From: Arenibacter palladensis
GTDB lineage: Bacteria; Bacteroidota; Bacteroidia; Flavobacteriales; Flavobacteriaceae
Reading direction: 5' to 3'
NCBI RefSeq assembly: GCF_900129275.1
Contig: NZ_FQUX01000001.1
Coordinates: forward strand, 1-64,000
DNA length: 64,000 bases
The position numbers and the translations under genes are program-made. Under the pieces are notes generated by a model, which was given only the letters and a program-made list of their open reading frames with translations, was not told where the DNA came from and did not search any database. This document shows, one piece after another, positions 1-10,363 of the stretch. The stretch's first letter is position 1, and each line of letters opens with the position of its first letter.

Positions 1-2
1 GG

Positions 3-293
3 GGGCTACAGTATTGTTCTTCCGTATATCAAGAGGAGCTCCGGCGCAGCCATATCACCCCATCGATGACCGATGGATATGACTGCTACCAGAATGCACT
101 GGCCGAGCGGATCAATGGGATATTGAAAGGGGAATTCTTAATATATAAATGTAACAACGGTAAAGATTTAAAGCAACTCATTGTAGATTCCATCAATACA
201 TACAACAACAGAAGACCACATTTGAGCCTTAATTATAAAACACCTAATTTTATACATAACAAAAAACCTGTGAAGTTAAATTCACAGGTCTAA
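3..293 (+). CDS. IS3-family transposase (OrfB), C-terminal fragment
   Basis: The frame is open from the first bases of the window and ends with TAA... at 291-293, so this is the last ~97 residues of a longer protein. It carries the end of the rve integrase core: an SxxYQEELRR segment, then DGYDCYQNALAERINGILKGEF, in which the glutamate after NALAE is the expected third residue of the DDE triad, followed by the INTYNNRRPHLSL block typical of IS3/IS150 OrfB proteins. An ATG at 66 exists but lies inside the conserved core, so it is not the true start. The two catalytic aspartates are outside the window. The protein would cut and join the IS ends; whether this copy is functional cannot be seen. 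Confidence 0.85.
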   Translation, partial: GLQYCSSVYQEELRRSHITPSMTDGYDCYQNALAERINGILKGEFLIYKCNNGKDLKQLIVDSINTYNNRRPHLSLNYKTPNFIHNKKPVKLNSQV

Positions 294-308
294 TATATAT
301 TCTTTAAA

Positions 309-336
309 AACCGTCAACCTATTTTAGGACGACTCA
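309..336 (+). repeat. Probable right terminal inverted repeat of the IS
   Basis: Just after the transposase stop there is a segment containing GTCAACCTATTTTAGGACGA, which matches the general look of IS3-family ends in flavobacteria. The partner repeat is outside the window, so the exact outer boundary is a guess based on pattern memory and not on an observed pair. Confidence 0.45.
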
Positions 337-680
337 AAAACCATGATCTATCATGGACAAGACCTATTAATATATAGCTCTCAACAAGTTTAAATCTCGA
401 AAATTCTATCCTTTTCTATCCTCACGAAATAACCGAATATAAACATGGCATTAAAACTTAAGTGGACAAAAATTCATTAAAAGAGTAAAATCGTACAAAA
501 CCGGAAATTAACAGCACAGTACAGGATAGGCCTCCAAATTTTAGACTTTAATCTTGTTGTAAATCAAAGGTTAAAATCCGTTGACGATTCTAGACAAAGG
601 CGTTTGGACTACAATAGTTCTTACTGACAAATCCACCAAATTTATCTAGATCAATAATTACTAAACTAAACTCATAAAAC
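337..680. other. Non-coding region between IS end and susC
   Basis: This 344 bp AT-rich stretch has no convincing reading frame. It must hold the promoter and 5' leader of the susC-susD pair at 681. I could not pick a confident Bacteroidota promoter (TTTG spaced from TAnnTTTG), and neither of the two operator motifs found elsewhere in the window occurs here. Confidence 0.6.
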
Positions 681-3600
681 ATGAAAAAAAAGATTTTAAA
701 ACAATCGAAGTTGCTTTTCGCACTATTTGCGTTAAGCCTTTACAGCTATTCTGCAATAGCCCAAGACCCCGGTGTTTCGGGTACGGTAAAGGCATCGGAC
801 GGCATGCCGATACCTGGGGTGAATATCGTTCAGAAGGGGACCACAAATGGGGTTGTCACCGATTTTGATGGCAATTATTCTATAAACCTTACTGATGGCG
901 CCAGAATTCTCGTATTCTCTTACCTAGGATATCAGACCCTAGAAGAGACCGTTGGTAATAGGGCCACAGTAAACGTTACCCTACTTGAAGACACTCAAGC
1001 CTTGGACGAAGTGGTGGTTATTGGTTATGGTACCCAGCGGAAATCCGACCTAACAGGTTCTGTAGCCTCCGTAAGCTCTGAAGATATTACCCAAGTTCCA
1101 TCTTCTAGGGTGGATCAGGTTTTACAGGGTAGGGCTGCCGGTGTTCAAGTAACACAAACTAGTGGTGCGCCAGGCGCAGGTACAGTTATTAGGGTAAGGG
1201 GTGGTAATTCCATTACAGGAAGTAACGAACCACTCTGGGTCATTGATGGTATTGTTGTTGGAACCAATTTCAACTTGAACAACATTAACGCCAACGACAT
1301 TAAATCCATAGAAATATTAAAAGATGCCTCTTCTATTGCCATTTACGGTTCCAGAGGTGCGAATGGTGTAGTTCTGGTAACCACCAAAAATGGTGCCGGT
1401 GCCGGGGTGGGAAAACCTCAGGTAAGTGTAAACCTGTACACCAGTATGCAAATGGTACCAGAGCAACCAAATATGCTCTCTCAAGCAGAACAAATAGCTT
1501 TCACAAACGAAAGTGCACAGTTTAGATCTGCGGCATTACCATTTCCCAATGATCCATCTACCTATCCCAACAACGATTGGTATGAGTTGTTAATGGGTCC
1601 ATCACCCATTTATAATGCAGATGTTTCTATAGCCGGTACTTCAGAAAACGGCAATGTCAATTATTACAATTCATTAAACTATTTCAACCAAGATGGACTA
1701 ATCATAAGTTCTGGTATTGAAAAATATATTTTCAGATCAAACTTGGATCTGAGGTTAAGTGATAAATTGAAAACAGGTTTCCGTATCAACTATTCCAGAA
1801 TCAATCAAGATAACGGTGTTGTTGGTTTTGGAAATGTTTTCGCCAACCTTCCAACACAACCAATTTATAATGAAGATGGCACATTTAATGGGTTTGATGA
1901 AGTTATTGGTGCACCATGGTCCAATCCAATAGCAAATGCACAGTTGAATACGAATGAGACATTCACCAATAATTTATTGGCAACGGTTTATTTAGAGTAT
2001 AGCCCATGGAAGAAGTGGATGATACGATCAACATTTAGTCCGGAATTTAACAACATCAAACAAAACAGATTTATCTCTAGCCAAAGTCCGGATCTACTGG
2101 AAGTAGGCGACCTTGGTAGGGCTAGTGTACGCACCGTTGCCAGCACTGGCTGGAACAATGAAAATACTGTACAATATCAATCGGATTTGGGTGAAAATCA
2201 TAACGTGACGGCACTTGCTGGTGCTTCATTTCAAAAAGTATATACAGAAGTTGCAGAAGCAGAAGCTTTTGGTATTACCAGTGATGCTACAGGTTTTAAC
2301 AACCTGGGTTTTTCTGACCCTACCAGATCCGTAGTAAGTAGTGACTATGACGGCTTTCAAGTGGCATCGTTTTTTGGAAGGCTAAATTATAGTTATAAGG
2401 ACAAATACCTACTTACCTTGGTAGGTAGAACAGATGGTAGTTCGGTATTTGCAGAAGGCAACAAATATGAATTCTACCCATCCATAGCAGGAGCATGGAA
2501 AATAAGCGAAGAGGCCTTTATGCAGGACCAGAGCTTTTTTCACGATTTAAAACTTCGTGCCAGCTACGGTAAATCCGGTAATCAAGCCATTGGGCCTTAC
2601 AGGACGCTAGGTTTACTCACAGAGGCCAACACTTCTCTCAATGGTGCTGAAGTACCAGGTTTAACATTGGGAAGACCTTCAAATCCTAAATTAAAATGGG
2701 AAACAACTACTTCTCTGGATATAGCATTGGAAGCATCCATGTTTGGCGGTAAGCTTTTTACGGAATTCAACTATTACCAAAAAGAGACCAATGACCTATT
2801 ATTGGATGTTACCATCCCTAGGCAAACAGGGTTTACCAGCCAATTGCAAAACGTTGGATCCTTAGAAAATAAAGGATGGGAGCTTTTAGTAAACTCAACC
2901 AATATATCCAATGCCAACTTTAACTGGAAAACCACTTTAACATTGTCGTCCAACAAGAACAAAATATTAGATCTTGGCGGGGTAGACTTTATTGATGTTA
3001 CTGTAGATGCAATATTGGGTTCGGGGAACACGCGCTTAATTGTAGGTGAACCTGTACCTGTCTTTACAGGAGTTAGGTATTTGGGAACGTGGAAGAGTCA
3101 AGAAGAGATCGACGCTTCAGGTTTAACGGATCCCCAAGTAGTAGGTGGATCCAGGTTTGAGGATTTAAACGGAGATGGGATAATATCTACAGAAGATAAT
3201 GTTGTTCTAGGAGATCCCACACCAGATCTGATCTATGGCTTCGAAAATTCCTTTTCCTATAAGAATTTGGACTTTTCATTTTACTTTCAAGGTACTACGG
3301 GAAATGAAGTGTTCAATTTAAGAACTCGGAACCATTATTTTAATAGAGGGGAAACTACAAAATTTGGAGATATACGAAATCGCTGGACTCTTGACAACCC
3401 TACTTCTGACATTCCCAGGGCAGGGGCAGATTCCGTAACAAACACTCCTAGTAACTCGGAATATGTAGAGGACGGATCGCATTTACGCCTTAAAACGGCA
3501 AGAATAGCCTATAATTTTCCTGTAGAAAAAATGGGTTGGGGAGACAGTGTAAAAAACATGAGTCTATATATTTCCGGAAGTAATTTACTGCTATTCTCCA

Positions 3601-3731
3601 ATTTTAGATTGATAGATCCAGAAACAAGTAATTTCGGAAGAAATGGCTTAGGTAATATAGCTCAAGGTTATTCTGATGGGGAATATCCTAATCCACGAGT
3701 GTTGACAGTTGGTCTAAACGTAACCTTTTAA
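681..3731 (+). CDS. SusC/RagA-family TonB-dependent outer-membrane transporter
   Basis: This 1016-residue protein is an outer-membrane beta-barrel that pairs with the downstream SusD lipoprotein to import oligosaccharides using TonB energy. A signal peptide (residues 1-27, ending in a SAIAQ-type cleavage site) is followed by a carboxypeptidase-regulatory-like domain (about 30-105: SGTVKASDGMPIPGVNI, TDFDGNYSI). Next come the SusC-type TonB box region DEVVVIGYG (about 110-118), the plug with the family signature LKDASSIAIYGSRGANGVVLVTTK near residue 215, and a long barrel ending in an aromatic NVTF C-terminus. The length is normal for the family. It is 11 bp upstream of susD and surely cotranscribed with it. 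The HTCS regulator follows. The substrate cannot be read from the sequence. Confidence 0.95.
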   Translation: MKKKILKQSKLLFALFALSLYSYSAIAQDPGVSGTVKASDGMPIPGVNIVQKGTTNGVVTDFDGNYSINLTDGARILVFSYLGYQTLEETVGNRATVNVTLLEDTQALDEVVVIGYGTQRKSDLTGSVASVSSEDITQVPSSRVDQVLQGRAAGVQVTQTSGAPGAGTVIRVRGGNSITGSNEPLWVIDGIVVGTNFNLNNINANDIKSIEILKDASSIAIYGSRGANGVVLVTTKNGAGAGVGKPQVSVNLYTSMQMVPEQPNMLSQAEQIAFTNESAQFRSAALPFPNDPSTYPNNDWYELLMGPSPIYNADVSIAGTSENGNVNYYNSLNYFNQDGLIISSGIEKYIFRSNLDLRLSDKLKTGFRINYSRINQDNGVVGFGNVFANLPTQPIYNEDGTFNGFDEVIGAPWSNPIANAQLNTNETFTNNLLATVYLEYSPWKKWMIRSTFSPEFNNIKQNRFISSQSPDLLEVGDLGRASVRTVASTGWNNENTVQYQSDLGENHNVTALAGASFQKVYTEVAEAEAFGITSDATGFNNLGFSDPTRSVVSSDYDGFQVASFFGRLNYSYKDKYLLTLVGRTDGSSVFAEGNKYEFYPSIAGAWKISEEAFMQDQSFFHDLKLRASYGKSGNQAIGPYRTLGLLTEANTSLNGAEVPGLTLGRPSNPKLKWETTTSLDIALEASMFGGKLFTEFNYYQKETNDLLLDVTIPRQTGFTSQLQNVGSLENKGWELLVNSTNISNANFNWKTTLTLSSNKNKILDLGGVDFIDVTVDAILGSGNTRLIVGEPVPVFTGVRYLGTWKSQEEIDASGLTDPQVVGGSRFEDLNGDGIISTEDNVVLGDPTPDLIYGFENSFSYKNLDFSFYFQGTTGNEVFNLRTRNHYFNRGETTKFGDIRNRWTLDNPTSDIPRAGADSVTNTPSNSEYVEDGSHLRLKTARIAYNFPVEKMGWGDSVKNMSLYISGSNLLLFSNFRLIDPETSNFGRNGLGNIAQGYSDGEYPNPRVLTVGLNVTF

Positions 3732-3742
3732 TAAAAACACAG

Positions 3743-5326
3743 ATGAAAACAAGAAACATATTTTTATACATTTTGATGATTTTCTCCTTCCTTGGTTGTG
3801 AGAAGTTTTTGGAAGAAGAACCTAGAGCCCTTATTGCCCCAGAAACCTTTTTTGCTTCAGAAAATGACGCAAGACAAGCGGTAAATGGTATATATGGTAT
3901 TTTAAAGAATAATTCTATTTATGGACAGGTAGGACTTGACCACTTTTATGACAATGGAGCTGACATTATTGAACCTAACCGTTCTGCAAATTTCGTAGAA
4001 CCCATAGGAAATTATTCAATGAACGAGGCTTTGGCAGATGTATCCGTTCAAAAAATGAGTGTTTCAGATACTTGGAAGGATCTTTATAGAATCATTTTCA
4101 GTGCAAATATTATAATAGATAGGGTTACTGGCAATACCGCTATAAGTCAGGATGCACAAATAGATATTATTGCCGAAACTACATTTATACGTGCTTTGTG
4201 TTATTGGCATATCACCAACCTTTGGGGTGCAGCTCCCTATTATACAGAACCACTAACAATTGATGAAGTTAGGGTACTGGGAAGAACCGATAAGGAAACT
4301 ATAGTAAATGGTGTTTTGGCAGACCTACAATTTGCCCAAGCCAATTTGCAGGATTCTTATAATGGGGATCAAAGTGGTAGGGCTTCCAAATGGGCAGCGG
4401 CAATAATAGAAGCTAAAATTTATATGCAGCAAAAAAAGTGGCAGCCTGGATTGGACAAATGCTTACAAATTATAAATCAATCCCCACATTCACTTTTACC
4501 AACCTATGCGGAAGTATTTGATCCTTCCAATGAATATAATTCCGAGATTATTTGGTCCTTGGATTTTGCAAAAGATATCAGAAGTCAGTTTGAAGAAGGT
4601 ACGGTTCGTGAAGACGGCACACTGCCGGCCGCATTTGGTAATGGTAACTGGAGACCTAGTATGTTTAGCCCCCGTTTAAGGGATGAGCCCAAGAACTCAA
4701 GTGAACGAAGTGCCTTGGCGGCGGCACTAAATGAACGAGGTGAAGCATTTAATGGAACCGGTCTCCAAGTAGCTTCTAAGGATTTTGCTGAAAAGTTTCC
4801 CTTGAACGACTTAAGGAGGCCTTTGAATATTGCGGACACCTATTTAGGCTTTGAATTGAATTTTCCTTATATGCCCAAATTTTGGAATTTGGATGTGAAT
4901 AACTCCCCGCGATTCAACCATTCGGACAACAGACTTGTTTTTCGTTTGGCCGATGTTTATTTAATGGCTGCAGAATGTGAAAACGAAATTAATGGTCCGG
5001 CTAACGCATATCAGTATATTCACCCCATTAGACAACGTGCATATAATACCCAAGCAGAGTGGGAACTGGTTGGTCTTAGTCAGCAAGAGTTCAGGGAAGC
5101 CATTTATGACGAACGTAAATGGGAACTGGCTGGAGAATGCTTTAGAAGATATGATTTAATTAGATGGGGGATTCTCTTGGATGTTGTACAAAATCTAGAA
5201 TACCGATTCTGGAAACCAAATGAAAACATTAAACCGTATCATGTATTATTGCCCATTCCCTTGCAAGAACTGGAATTAAATCCGGCTTTATTGGATGCTG
5301 ACCCAACGAACAATGGATATCGTTAG
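3743..5326 (+). CDS. SusD/RagB-family nutrient-binding outer-membrane lipoprotein
   Basis: The 527-residue product has a lipoprotein signal peptide with the lipobox FLGC (Cys19) followed by the EKFLEEEPR start typical of SusD proteins. The SusD N-terminal region (about 25-200, TPR-like) contains the usual ETFFASENDARQAVNGIY segment. The C-terminal SusD/RagB domain holds the RLADVYLMAAE and ERKWELAGECFRRYDLIRWG motifs. SusD proteins form the lid of the SusC barrel and bind glycan at the cell surface. It lies 11 bp behind susC, and a strong terminator follows, so the pair forms its own transcript. Confidence 0.95.
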   Translation: MKTRNIFLYILMIFSFLGCEKFLEEEPRALIAPETFFASENDARQAVNGIYGILKNNSIYGQVGLDHFYDNGADIIEPNRSANFVEPIGNYSMNEALADVSVQKMSVSDTWKDLYRIIFSANIIIDRVTGNTAISQDAQIDIIAETTFIRALCYWHITNLWGAAPYYTEPLTIDEVRVLGRTDKETIVNGVLADLQFAQANLQDSYNGDQSGRASKWAAAIIEAKIYMQQKKWQPGLDKCLQIINQSPHSLLPTYAEVFDPSNEYNSEIIWSLDFAKDIRSQFEEGTVREDGTLPAAFGNGNWRPSMFSPRLRDEPKNSSERSALAAALNERGEAFNGTGLQVASKDFAEKFPLNDLRRPLNIADTYLGFELNFPYMPKFWNLDVNNSPRFNHSDNRLVFRLADVYLMAAECENEINGPANAYQYIHPIRQRAYNTQAEWELVGLSQQEFREAIYDERKWELAGECFRRYDLIRWGILLDVVQNLEYRFWKPNENIKPYHVLLPIPLQELELNPALLDADPTNNGYR

Positions 5327-5407
5327 GAGGTACAAACAATAATGTTTCCCAAGTATTATTCTGTTTGGAAATATAAATTTTTGGTTAGTTTGAATTAGTT
5401 GGTGAGG

Positions 5408-5441
5408 TGGGGCAAAAAGTTATTTTGCCCCATTTTTTTTT
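5408..5441 (+). terminator. Rho-independent terminator after susCD
   Basis: A perfect 10-bp stem (5408-5417 pairing with 5423-5432, arm TGGGGCAAAA) encloses a 5-nt loop and is followed directly by a run of nine T. It lies 82 bp after the susD stop and closes the susC-susD transcription unit. Confidence 0.92.
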
Positions 5442-5999
5442 AATCCCACAATCACCTGTTCAAATTATAGGGCTACAGTTAGCAATTTTGCTTTAGGAGC
5501 TTCCCTGGGGGTATAGCTATAAGCACGAAGAATGGGATTTGTAGCAACAATAAAAAAACTACAATCCAATCCTCGTTTAGAAATGGAGACGGGCAATGGC
5601 AACCATCCAAGGATATTGTTTCCTTTTAACTTTATAATGTTGGTTGGGCCCAATATTGATTACAAGGCTTTAAACTAGGCTCAAGGCTGAAAAGAATCGA
5701 TAAACTCTAGTCAGGATTAAAACATTTTGAATTAGTGCAATGTCCTTGCTTAAGCTATTTATTTACAATATGGCCTTTACCACGTAATACCTTTATACTG
5801 CTGCCAAAAATTCATTAATTTTAATACAATTGGGTTTATTGTGTATCAGTAGATTAATAACGGTTCCATATTAAGGCCCAAATTATTGCAAACCATAGTG
5901 AAAAATCATATTTTACTATTGCAAAAGCATCAGTTGATGATTCGTAACAAGAAGCTGCATGTAGAATATTTTTTTTTCGTTTGGACCTAAATTTTGAGG
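5442..5999. other. Non-coding region upstream of the HTCS gene
   Basis: About 560 bp between the terminator and the regulator gene. Frames on both strands are short and interrupted; a 62-codon minus-strand frame at 5465-5653 shows no recognisable family signature. The region may hold decayed coding sequence and must contain the HTCS promoter, but I see no motif I would name. Confidence 0.5.
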
Positions 6000-8900
6000 A
6001 TGTTTTATAACAATCTACATCGATTGATCTTAATTTTTGTGATAATGTCCACTTGCTCATGGGCCCAGACCGTCAATTTCCATTTTAAACATTTATCGGC
6101 TGTAGACGGACTCTCCAATAGTTCCGTAATAGCTATGGAACAAGACAAGTTGGGACAAATGTGGATAGGCACCCGAAATGGCCTGAACAAATATAATGGC
6201 ACTCGATTTGATGTTTTCAAAAATGAACCTAGCGACTCTACCACTTTAAGCAATAGCGATATATTGTCTATCAAGGAAGATAGTGATGGATATATTTGGG
6301 TGGGCACATATAACGGACTCAATAGATATGATCCGGTAAAAAATAAATTTAAGCGCTACTATCAAACTAAATCTCCCAATTCCCTTTGCAACAACGTAGT
6401 CATCTGTATTAAAGAAATGGATAATGGCGAAGTTTGGTTAGGAACTGCCAATGGAATTTCTGTATACGATAAGGCAAAGGAAGCTTTTAGGAACATTCCC
6501 TATGTGGAAGGTAAAATATCGAGTCTTCCTTACAAGAATGTTCAACGTATTTTTGTGGATAGTAATAAGGATGTTTGGATTGGCACCTCTGGGGGATTGG
6601 CCAAATTAATTGGCAGAAATGGAGATCGGTTTGAGTTTGAACAATTTAAATGGGAAAATGACTCTCAAGATTTATTTATCCAAGATATTATTGAAACTAT
6701 GCCAAACACCTTGGGATTAGCCACCAAATACAATGGATATATACTATTTGATACGGACCAAAAAAAATTCAAAATACCAAAGTACTCTGGAATACCCAAT
6801 TCTACTGATGTCAGGGTACTACAACGTTCCAATGATGGTTCCATTTGGTTGGGCACAACCAATGGCATAAAAATCATTGGTCCCGAAGGAAAGGTTTGGG
6901 ACGTTAAAAACAATCGCAATCAAACGGCAGGTTTGAGCCAAAATTTCATCAAATCCATTTTTAAGGATAAGAATGGTTCCATATGGGCAGGTACCTACAG
7001 TGGTGGTGTCAATATTTGGGACAAATCCAACGAAAACTTTGTCAACTTTACCAATAGTGAGATTAATAACAATGTGGTAACTGCTATAGTATCGGATGAA
7101 AATTCAAACCTATATTTTGGAACTGAAGGAGGCGACGTTACCATTCTAAATCCTAAAAAAAATACCATTGACATTCTAAACGTTACCAATACCAATGAAT
7201 TTAGACCTAATAACATACAGACAATGTTACTTTCCGATAAATCCATGCTGTGGGTGGGAGTGCTGAATTATGGGGTTTATGTGTATGATATTCGCACAAA
7301 GAAAATACAGAACAACATAATAACAGATGAACTATTAGAGTATGTACAAAACACTGGGGTGTATGCAATTAAGGAAGGCAATGATGGCATATATTGGCTA
7401 GGTACTTTTGGCAAGGGTCTGGTAAGATATGACCTAAAAAATAGGTCGTTCCGTGTGTTCGGCAAAACGTTGGGGGAAGAGCCAAAACTATCCACCAATA
7501 TTATTAAGACCATACTAATTGATAAGTCTGGCAGTATTTGGGCAGGTGGACTTGGCGGACTCAATTTTATTCGTTTTAACGATGAAGGTTCCTACGACGT
7601 ATCCTATTATTTTGTTGATGAGTTTTCAGGAGATGATATAAAGACCATATTCGAGGATAGTAATCATCAAATTTGGGTAGGTACTAAGACTATAGGCCTT
7701 CAAAAATTTAATGGCTCCACTTTTGAAAGGGTTACCCTGGACCAACAAAACCCAATTTCTACCATTTATACTATTATAGAAGATGTTCAAGGCTATTTAT
7801 GGTTAAGTTGTGATAGAGGAATAGTAAAGTACGATACCAAGAATAAAACTGCTGTAATCTATGATCAAAGGGATATATTGAGCACCAACGACTTTAGTCC
7901 AAACTCAGGTTTACGATCGGCGGGTTCCCGTATGTATTTTGGGGGAGCTGAAGGTGTTACTTCTTTTGACCCTGGGAAATTGGTAAGGAACACGTATTCC
8001 CCTAAGGTCATCCTATCCGATTTACAAATAAGGAATCAATCCGTACCAATTCAAGGTAACGAAGAGATTCTAGCCAAATCAATTACTTATTCCGAAGAAA
8101 TAACCTTGAGTTATGACAATGCCAACTTTTCCATTAATTATGCCATACCAAATTTCATTAACCCTAACAATAACCAGTATGCCTACCGCCTTATAGGACT
8201 CGATGATTCTTGGATCTATACCAATAAAACAGAAGCATTTTTTACCCTTCAAAAACCTGGTGATTATATGTTTGAAGTAAAAGGCGCCAATAATGATGGG
8301 GTATGGAACGAAGCTCCAACAACATTGAATATAACGGTAAAACCAGCCCCTTGGAAAAGCAATTGGGCTTATACCATATATGGTCTCCTGCTTGTATCGG
8401 CATTATACGGCCTATACACTATAATGAAGTCCAAAGCAAAATTGAAACAGGATCTACGATGGGAACAATTGGAAAACGAGCGTAAAGAAGAAACCAATAA
8501 GGCAAAATTGCAATTTTTCACCAATATCTCCCATGATTTTAGAACTCCCCTAACCTTGATTTCAGGCCCCTTGCAACAAATTCTGGCGGATTACAAAGGA
8601 AGCAGCATTATGTATAAAAAATTGTTGGTGATAGAAAGCAGTGCCAATCATTTGCTACAACTCATAAATAGACTGATGGATTTCAGAAAATTGGAAGATC
8701 ACCAATCCAAATTACGGGCAGCAGAAGGTAATATTGTGAAATTTTTACAAGAAATATATTTGTCTTTTAGCGAATTTGCTCAAGACCAAGGCTATACATA
8801 TACCCTGGATTGTTCACATGAACAGATATTGGTATATTATGACCGACCTAAGTTGGAACAGGTATTTTATAATTTGATTTCCAATGCATTTAAATTCTCC

Positions 8901-10088
8901 CCCCCAGGTGCAAAAATAGCAATAGAGGTAAAAAAAGACACAAATAATATTTACATTACAATTAAGGATACCGGAATTGGAATTAAAGAGGAATATAGAA
9001 ATAAGGTTTTTGACCGTTTCTTTGAAATCCCTTCAGATGACAATATTAAAAATGATTATAACAAAGGCACAGGCATTGGGCTTTCTATAGTTAAGAATAT
9101 CATTGAACTACATAAGGGTTCAATAGTTGTAAAAAGCAATGAACCTCATGGCTCTATATTCGAGCTTACACTACCCGTGGGAAGGGAACATCTTTTGGAG
9201 GACGAAATTATATCCGATTTTAAATTTAGTGACGATATTGTCCAATACACCTCACAGTTATCCCCTAAAGAATTGGTTTTACAAGATTCTTTGGATAATA
9301 TAATAGTAGACAAAGACTTGCCGGTCATACTGGTGGTTGAAGACAATGAACAACTTAGATCTTTCTTCAAAAACCTTTTAATAAAAGACTATAAAGTACT
9401 GGAGGCCGAAAATGGCAAGGAGGGTTTAATTAAAGCCCAAAAACATATCCCTGATTTAATAATTAGCGATGTTATAATGCCTGAAATGGTTGGTACCGAG
9501 CTTTGTGCCCAAATAAAACAAAACATAAGCACAAGTCATATTCCTGTCATCCTCCTCACTGCCAGGACTTCCTTAATATATAAGTTCGAAGGTTTGGAGA
9601 GTGGAGCTGACGATTACATAAGCAAGCCATTTAATATTGCGGAATTTAAGCTTAGGGTTAAAAACCTATTGGAGTCTACCCAAAGGCTCAAGGATAAGTT
9701 TTCTAGTGAAACTGGATTGTTACCCAATGAATTAACGGTTTCTACATTGGACGAAAATTTGCTCAAAAAAGCAATGGATATCGTAGAGGAAAATATTGCA
9801 AACATAGAGTTTGACATTCCCTCATTTTGTAGGGAATTGGGAGTAAGTCGAACAATTTTATTTTCCAAAATCAAGGCGTGGACGAACTTCACTCCCAATG
9901 AGTTCATCAATGAAATTCGATTAAAAAGAGCGGCCCTTTATTTGGAAAAATACGAAATGAACATTTCTGAGGTGAGCTATAAAGTTGGTTTTAGGGATCC
10001 CAAATACTTCAGCAAATGTTTCCAGAAAAAATATGGGGAGACCCCTTCAAAATACGGTAAAAAATTCTCGAGAAATTATACGGAATAA
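6000..10088 (+). CDS. Hybrid two-component system sensor-regulator (HTCS)
   Basis: This 1362-residue protein combines sensor kinase, receiver and DNA-binding parts, the usual local regulator of polysaccharide loci in Bacteroidota. A signal peptide (1-20) precedes a periplasmic sensor of repeated regulator-propeller units (many W-x-G-T-x-x-G-L motifs, about 25-690) and a Y_Y_Y domain (about 700-770). One membrane segment follows (about 787-808). The kinase part has FFTNISHDFRTPL with the phospho-accepting His845, an HATPase with DTGIGI and GTGIGLSIV, then a receiver domain with Asp1157 in SDVIMPE. An AraC-type helix-turn-helix pair closes the protein (about 1255-1355). I prefer ATG 6000; an in-frame TTG at 5994 would add two residues. 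It probably senses a glycan fragment and controls the susCD pair just upstream. Confidence 0.95.
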   Translation: MFYNNLHRLILIFVIMSTCSWAQTVNFHFKHLSAVDGLSNSSVIAMEQDKLGQMWIGTRNGLNKYNGTRFDVFKNEPSDSTTLSNSDILSIKEDSDGYIWVGTYNGLNRYDPVKNKFKRYYQTKSPNSLCNNVVICIKEMDNGEVWLGTANGISVYDKAKEAFRNIPYVEGKISSLPYKNVQRIFVDSNKDVWIGTSGGLAKLIGRNGDRFEFEQFKWENDSQDLFIQDIIETMPNTLGLATKYNGYILFDTDQKKFKIPKYSGIPNSTDVRVLQRSNDGSIWLGTTNGIKIIGPEGKVWDVKNNRNQTAGLSQNFIKSIFKDKNGSIWAGTYSGGVNIWDKSNENFVNFTNSEINNNVVTAIVSDENSNLYFGTEGGDVTILNPKKNTIDILNVTNTNEFRPNNIQTMLLSDKSMLWVGVLNYGVYVYDIRTKKIQNNIITDELLEYVQNTGVYAIKEGNDGIYWLGTFGKGLVRYDLKNRSFRVFGKTLGEEPKLSTNIIKTILIDKSGSIWAGGLGGLNFIRFNDEGSYDVSYYFVDEFSGDDIKTIFEDSNHQIWVGTKTIGLQKFNGSTFERVTLDQQNPISTIYTIIEDVQGYLWLSCDRGIVKYDTKNKTAVIYDQRDILSTNDFSPNSGLRSAGSRMYFGGAEGVTSFDPGKLVRNTYSPKVILSDLQIRNQSVPIQGNEEILAKSITYSEEITLSYDNANFSINYAIPNFINPNNNQYAYRLIGLDDSWIYTNKTEAFFTLQKPGDYMFEVKGANNDGVWNEAPTTLNITVKPAPWKSNWAYTIYGLLLVSALYGLYTIMKSKAKLKQDLRWEQLENERKEETNKAKLQFFTNISHDFRTPLTLISGPLQQILADYKGSSIMYKKLLVIESSANHLLQLINRLMDFRKLEDHQSKLRAAEGNIVKFLQEIYLSFSEFAQDQGYTYTLDCSHEQILVYYDRPKLEQVFYNLISNAFKFSPPGAKIAIEVKKDTNNIYITIKDTGIGIKEEYRNKVFDRFFEIPSDDNIKNDYNKGTGIGLSIVKNIIELHKGSIVVKSNEPHGSIFELTLPVGREHLLEDEIISDFKFSDDIVQYTSQLSPKELVLQDSLDNIIVDKDLPVILVVEDNEQLRSFFKNLLIKDYKVLEAENGKEGLIKAQKHIPDLIISDVIMPEMVGTELCAQIKQNISTSHIPVILLTARTSLIYKFEGLESGADDYISKPFNIAEFKLRVKNLLESTQRLKDKFSSETGLLPNELTVSTLDENLLKKAMDIVEENIANIEFDIPSFCRELGVSRTILFSKIKAWTNFTPNEFINEIRLKRAALYLEKYEMNISEVSYKVGFRDPKYFSKCFQKKYGETPSKYGKKFSRNYTE

Positions 10089-10263
10089 TTAGGAAGGAAT
10101 TCTAAAACCACTGAATTGAGTTAACTAGGAATTAGTCATGATCCCTAAGATCTCATAACTATACCAATAATATAATGAACATAAGGCAGAGGAGACACCT
10201 GTATGAATGAGTATAATTTTTCATTTTATTTTTAACGCTTTTACCTATAGCCTATTGATTTTC

Positions 10264-10295
10264 AAAAAAGAGTGCACCCGTATTTCATGGTGCAC
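10264..10295 (-). terminator. Terminator at the end of the left-pointing operon
   Basis: A 7-bp stem (GTGCACC at 10272-10278 pairs with GGTGCAC at 10289-10295) around a 10-nt loop is flanked on its low-coordinate side by an A-run (10264-10269), which reads as a T-run on the minus strand. It therefore suits transcripts coming from the mannonate dehydratase gene, about 70 bp downstream of its stop. No T-run follows it in the plus direction, so it is a weaker stop for the HTCS transcript. Confidence 0.65.
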
Positions 10296-10363
10296 CCTTC
10301 AACTAAAAAAAATCTAATTGAACTAACTATCTTTATCCATGACCCATATTGGCAATGGTTTAT

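Larger units (their letters stand above)
1..336 (+). mobile_element. Right end of an IS3-family insertion sequence (truncated by window edge)
   Basis: The window opens inside a transposase reading frame and the element appears to stop shortly after it, at a sequence (about 309-336) that looks like the terminal inverted repeat of IS3-type elements. Only the 3' part of the element is present, so its left end, its target duplication and its integrity cannot be judged. It lies 345 bp upstream of a susC gene, so it may mark one border of the polysaccharide locus or have displaced genes that once belonged to it. Confidence 0.75.

Noticed and set aside
5465-5653. 62-codon minus-strand frame in the gap before the HTCS gene
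   Set aside because: No recognisable motif, no good start context, and it stands alone; it may be chance or a decayed fragment, so it is only mentioned in the intergenic entry.
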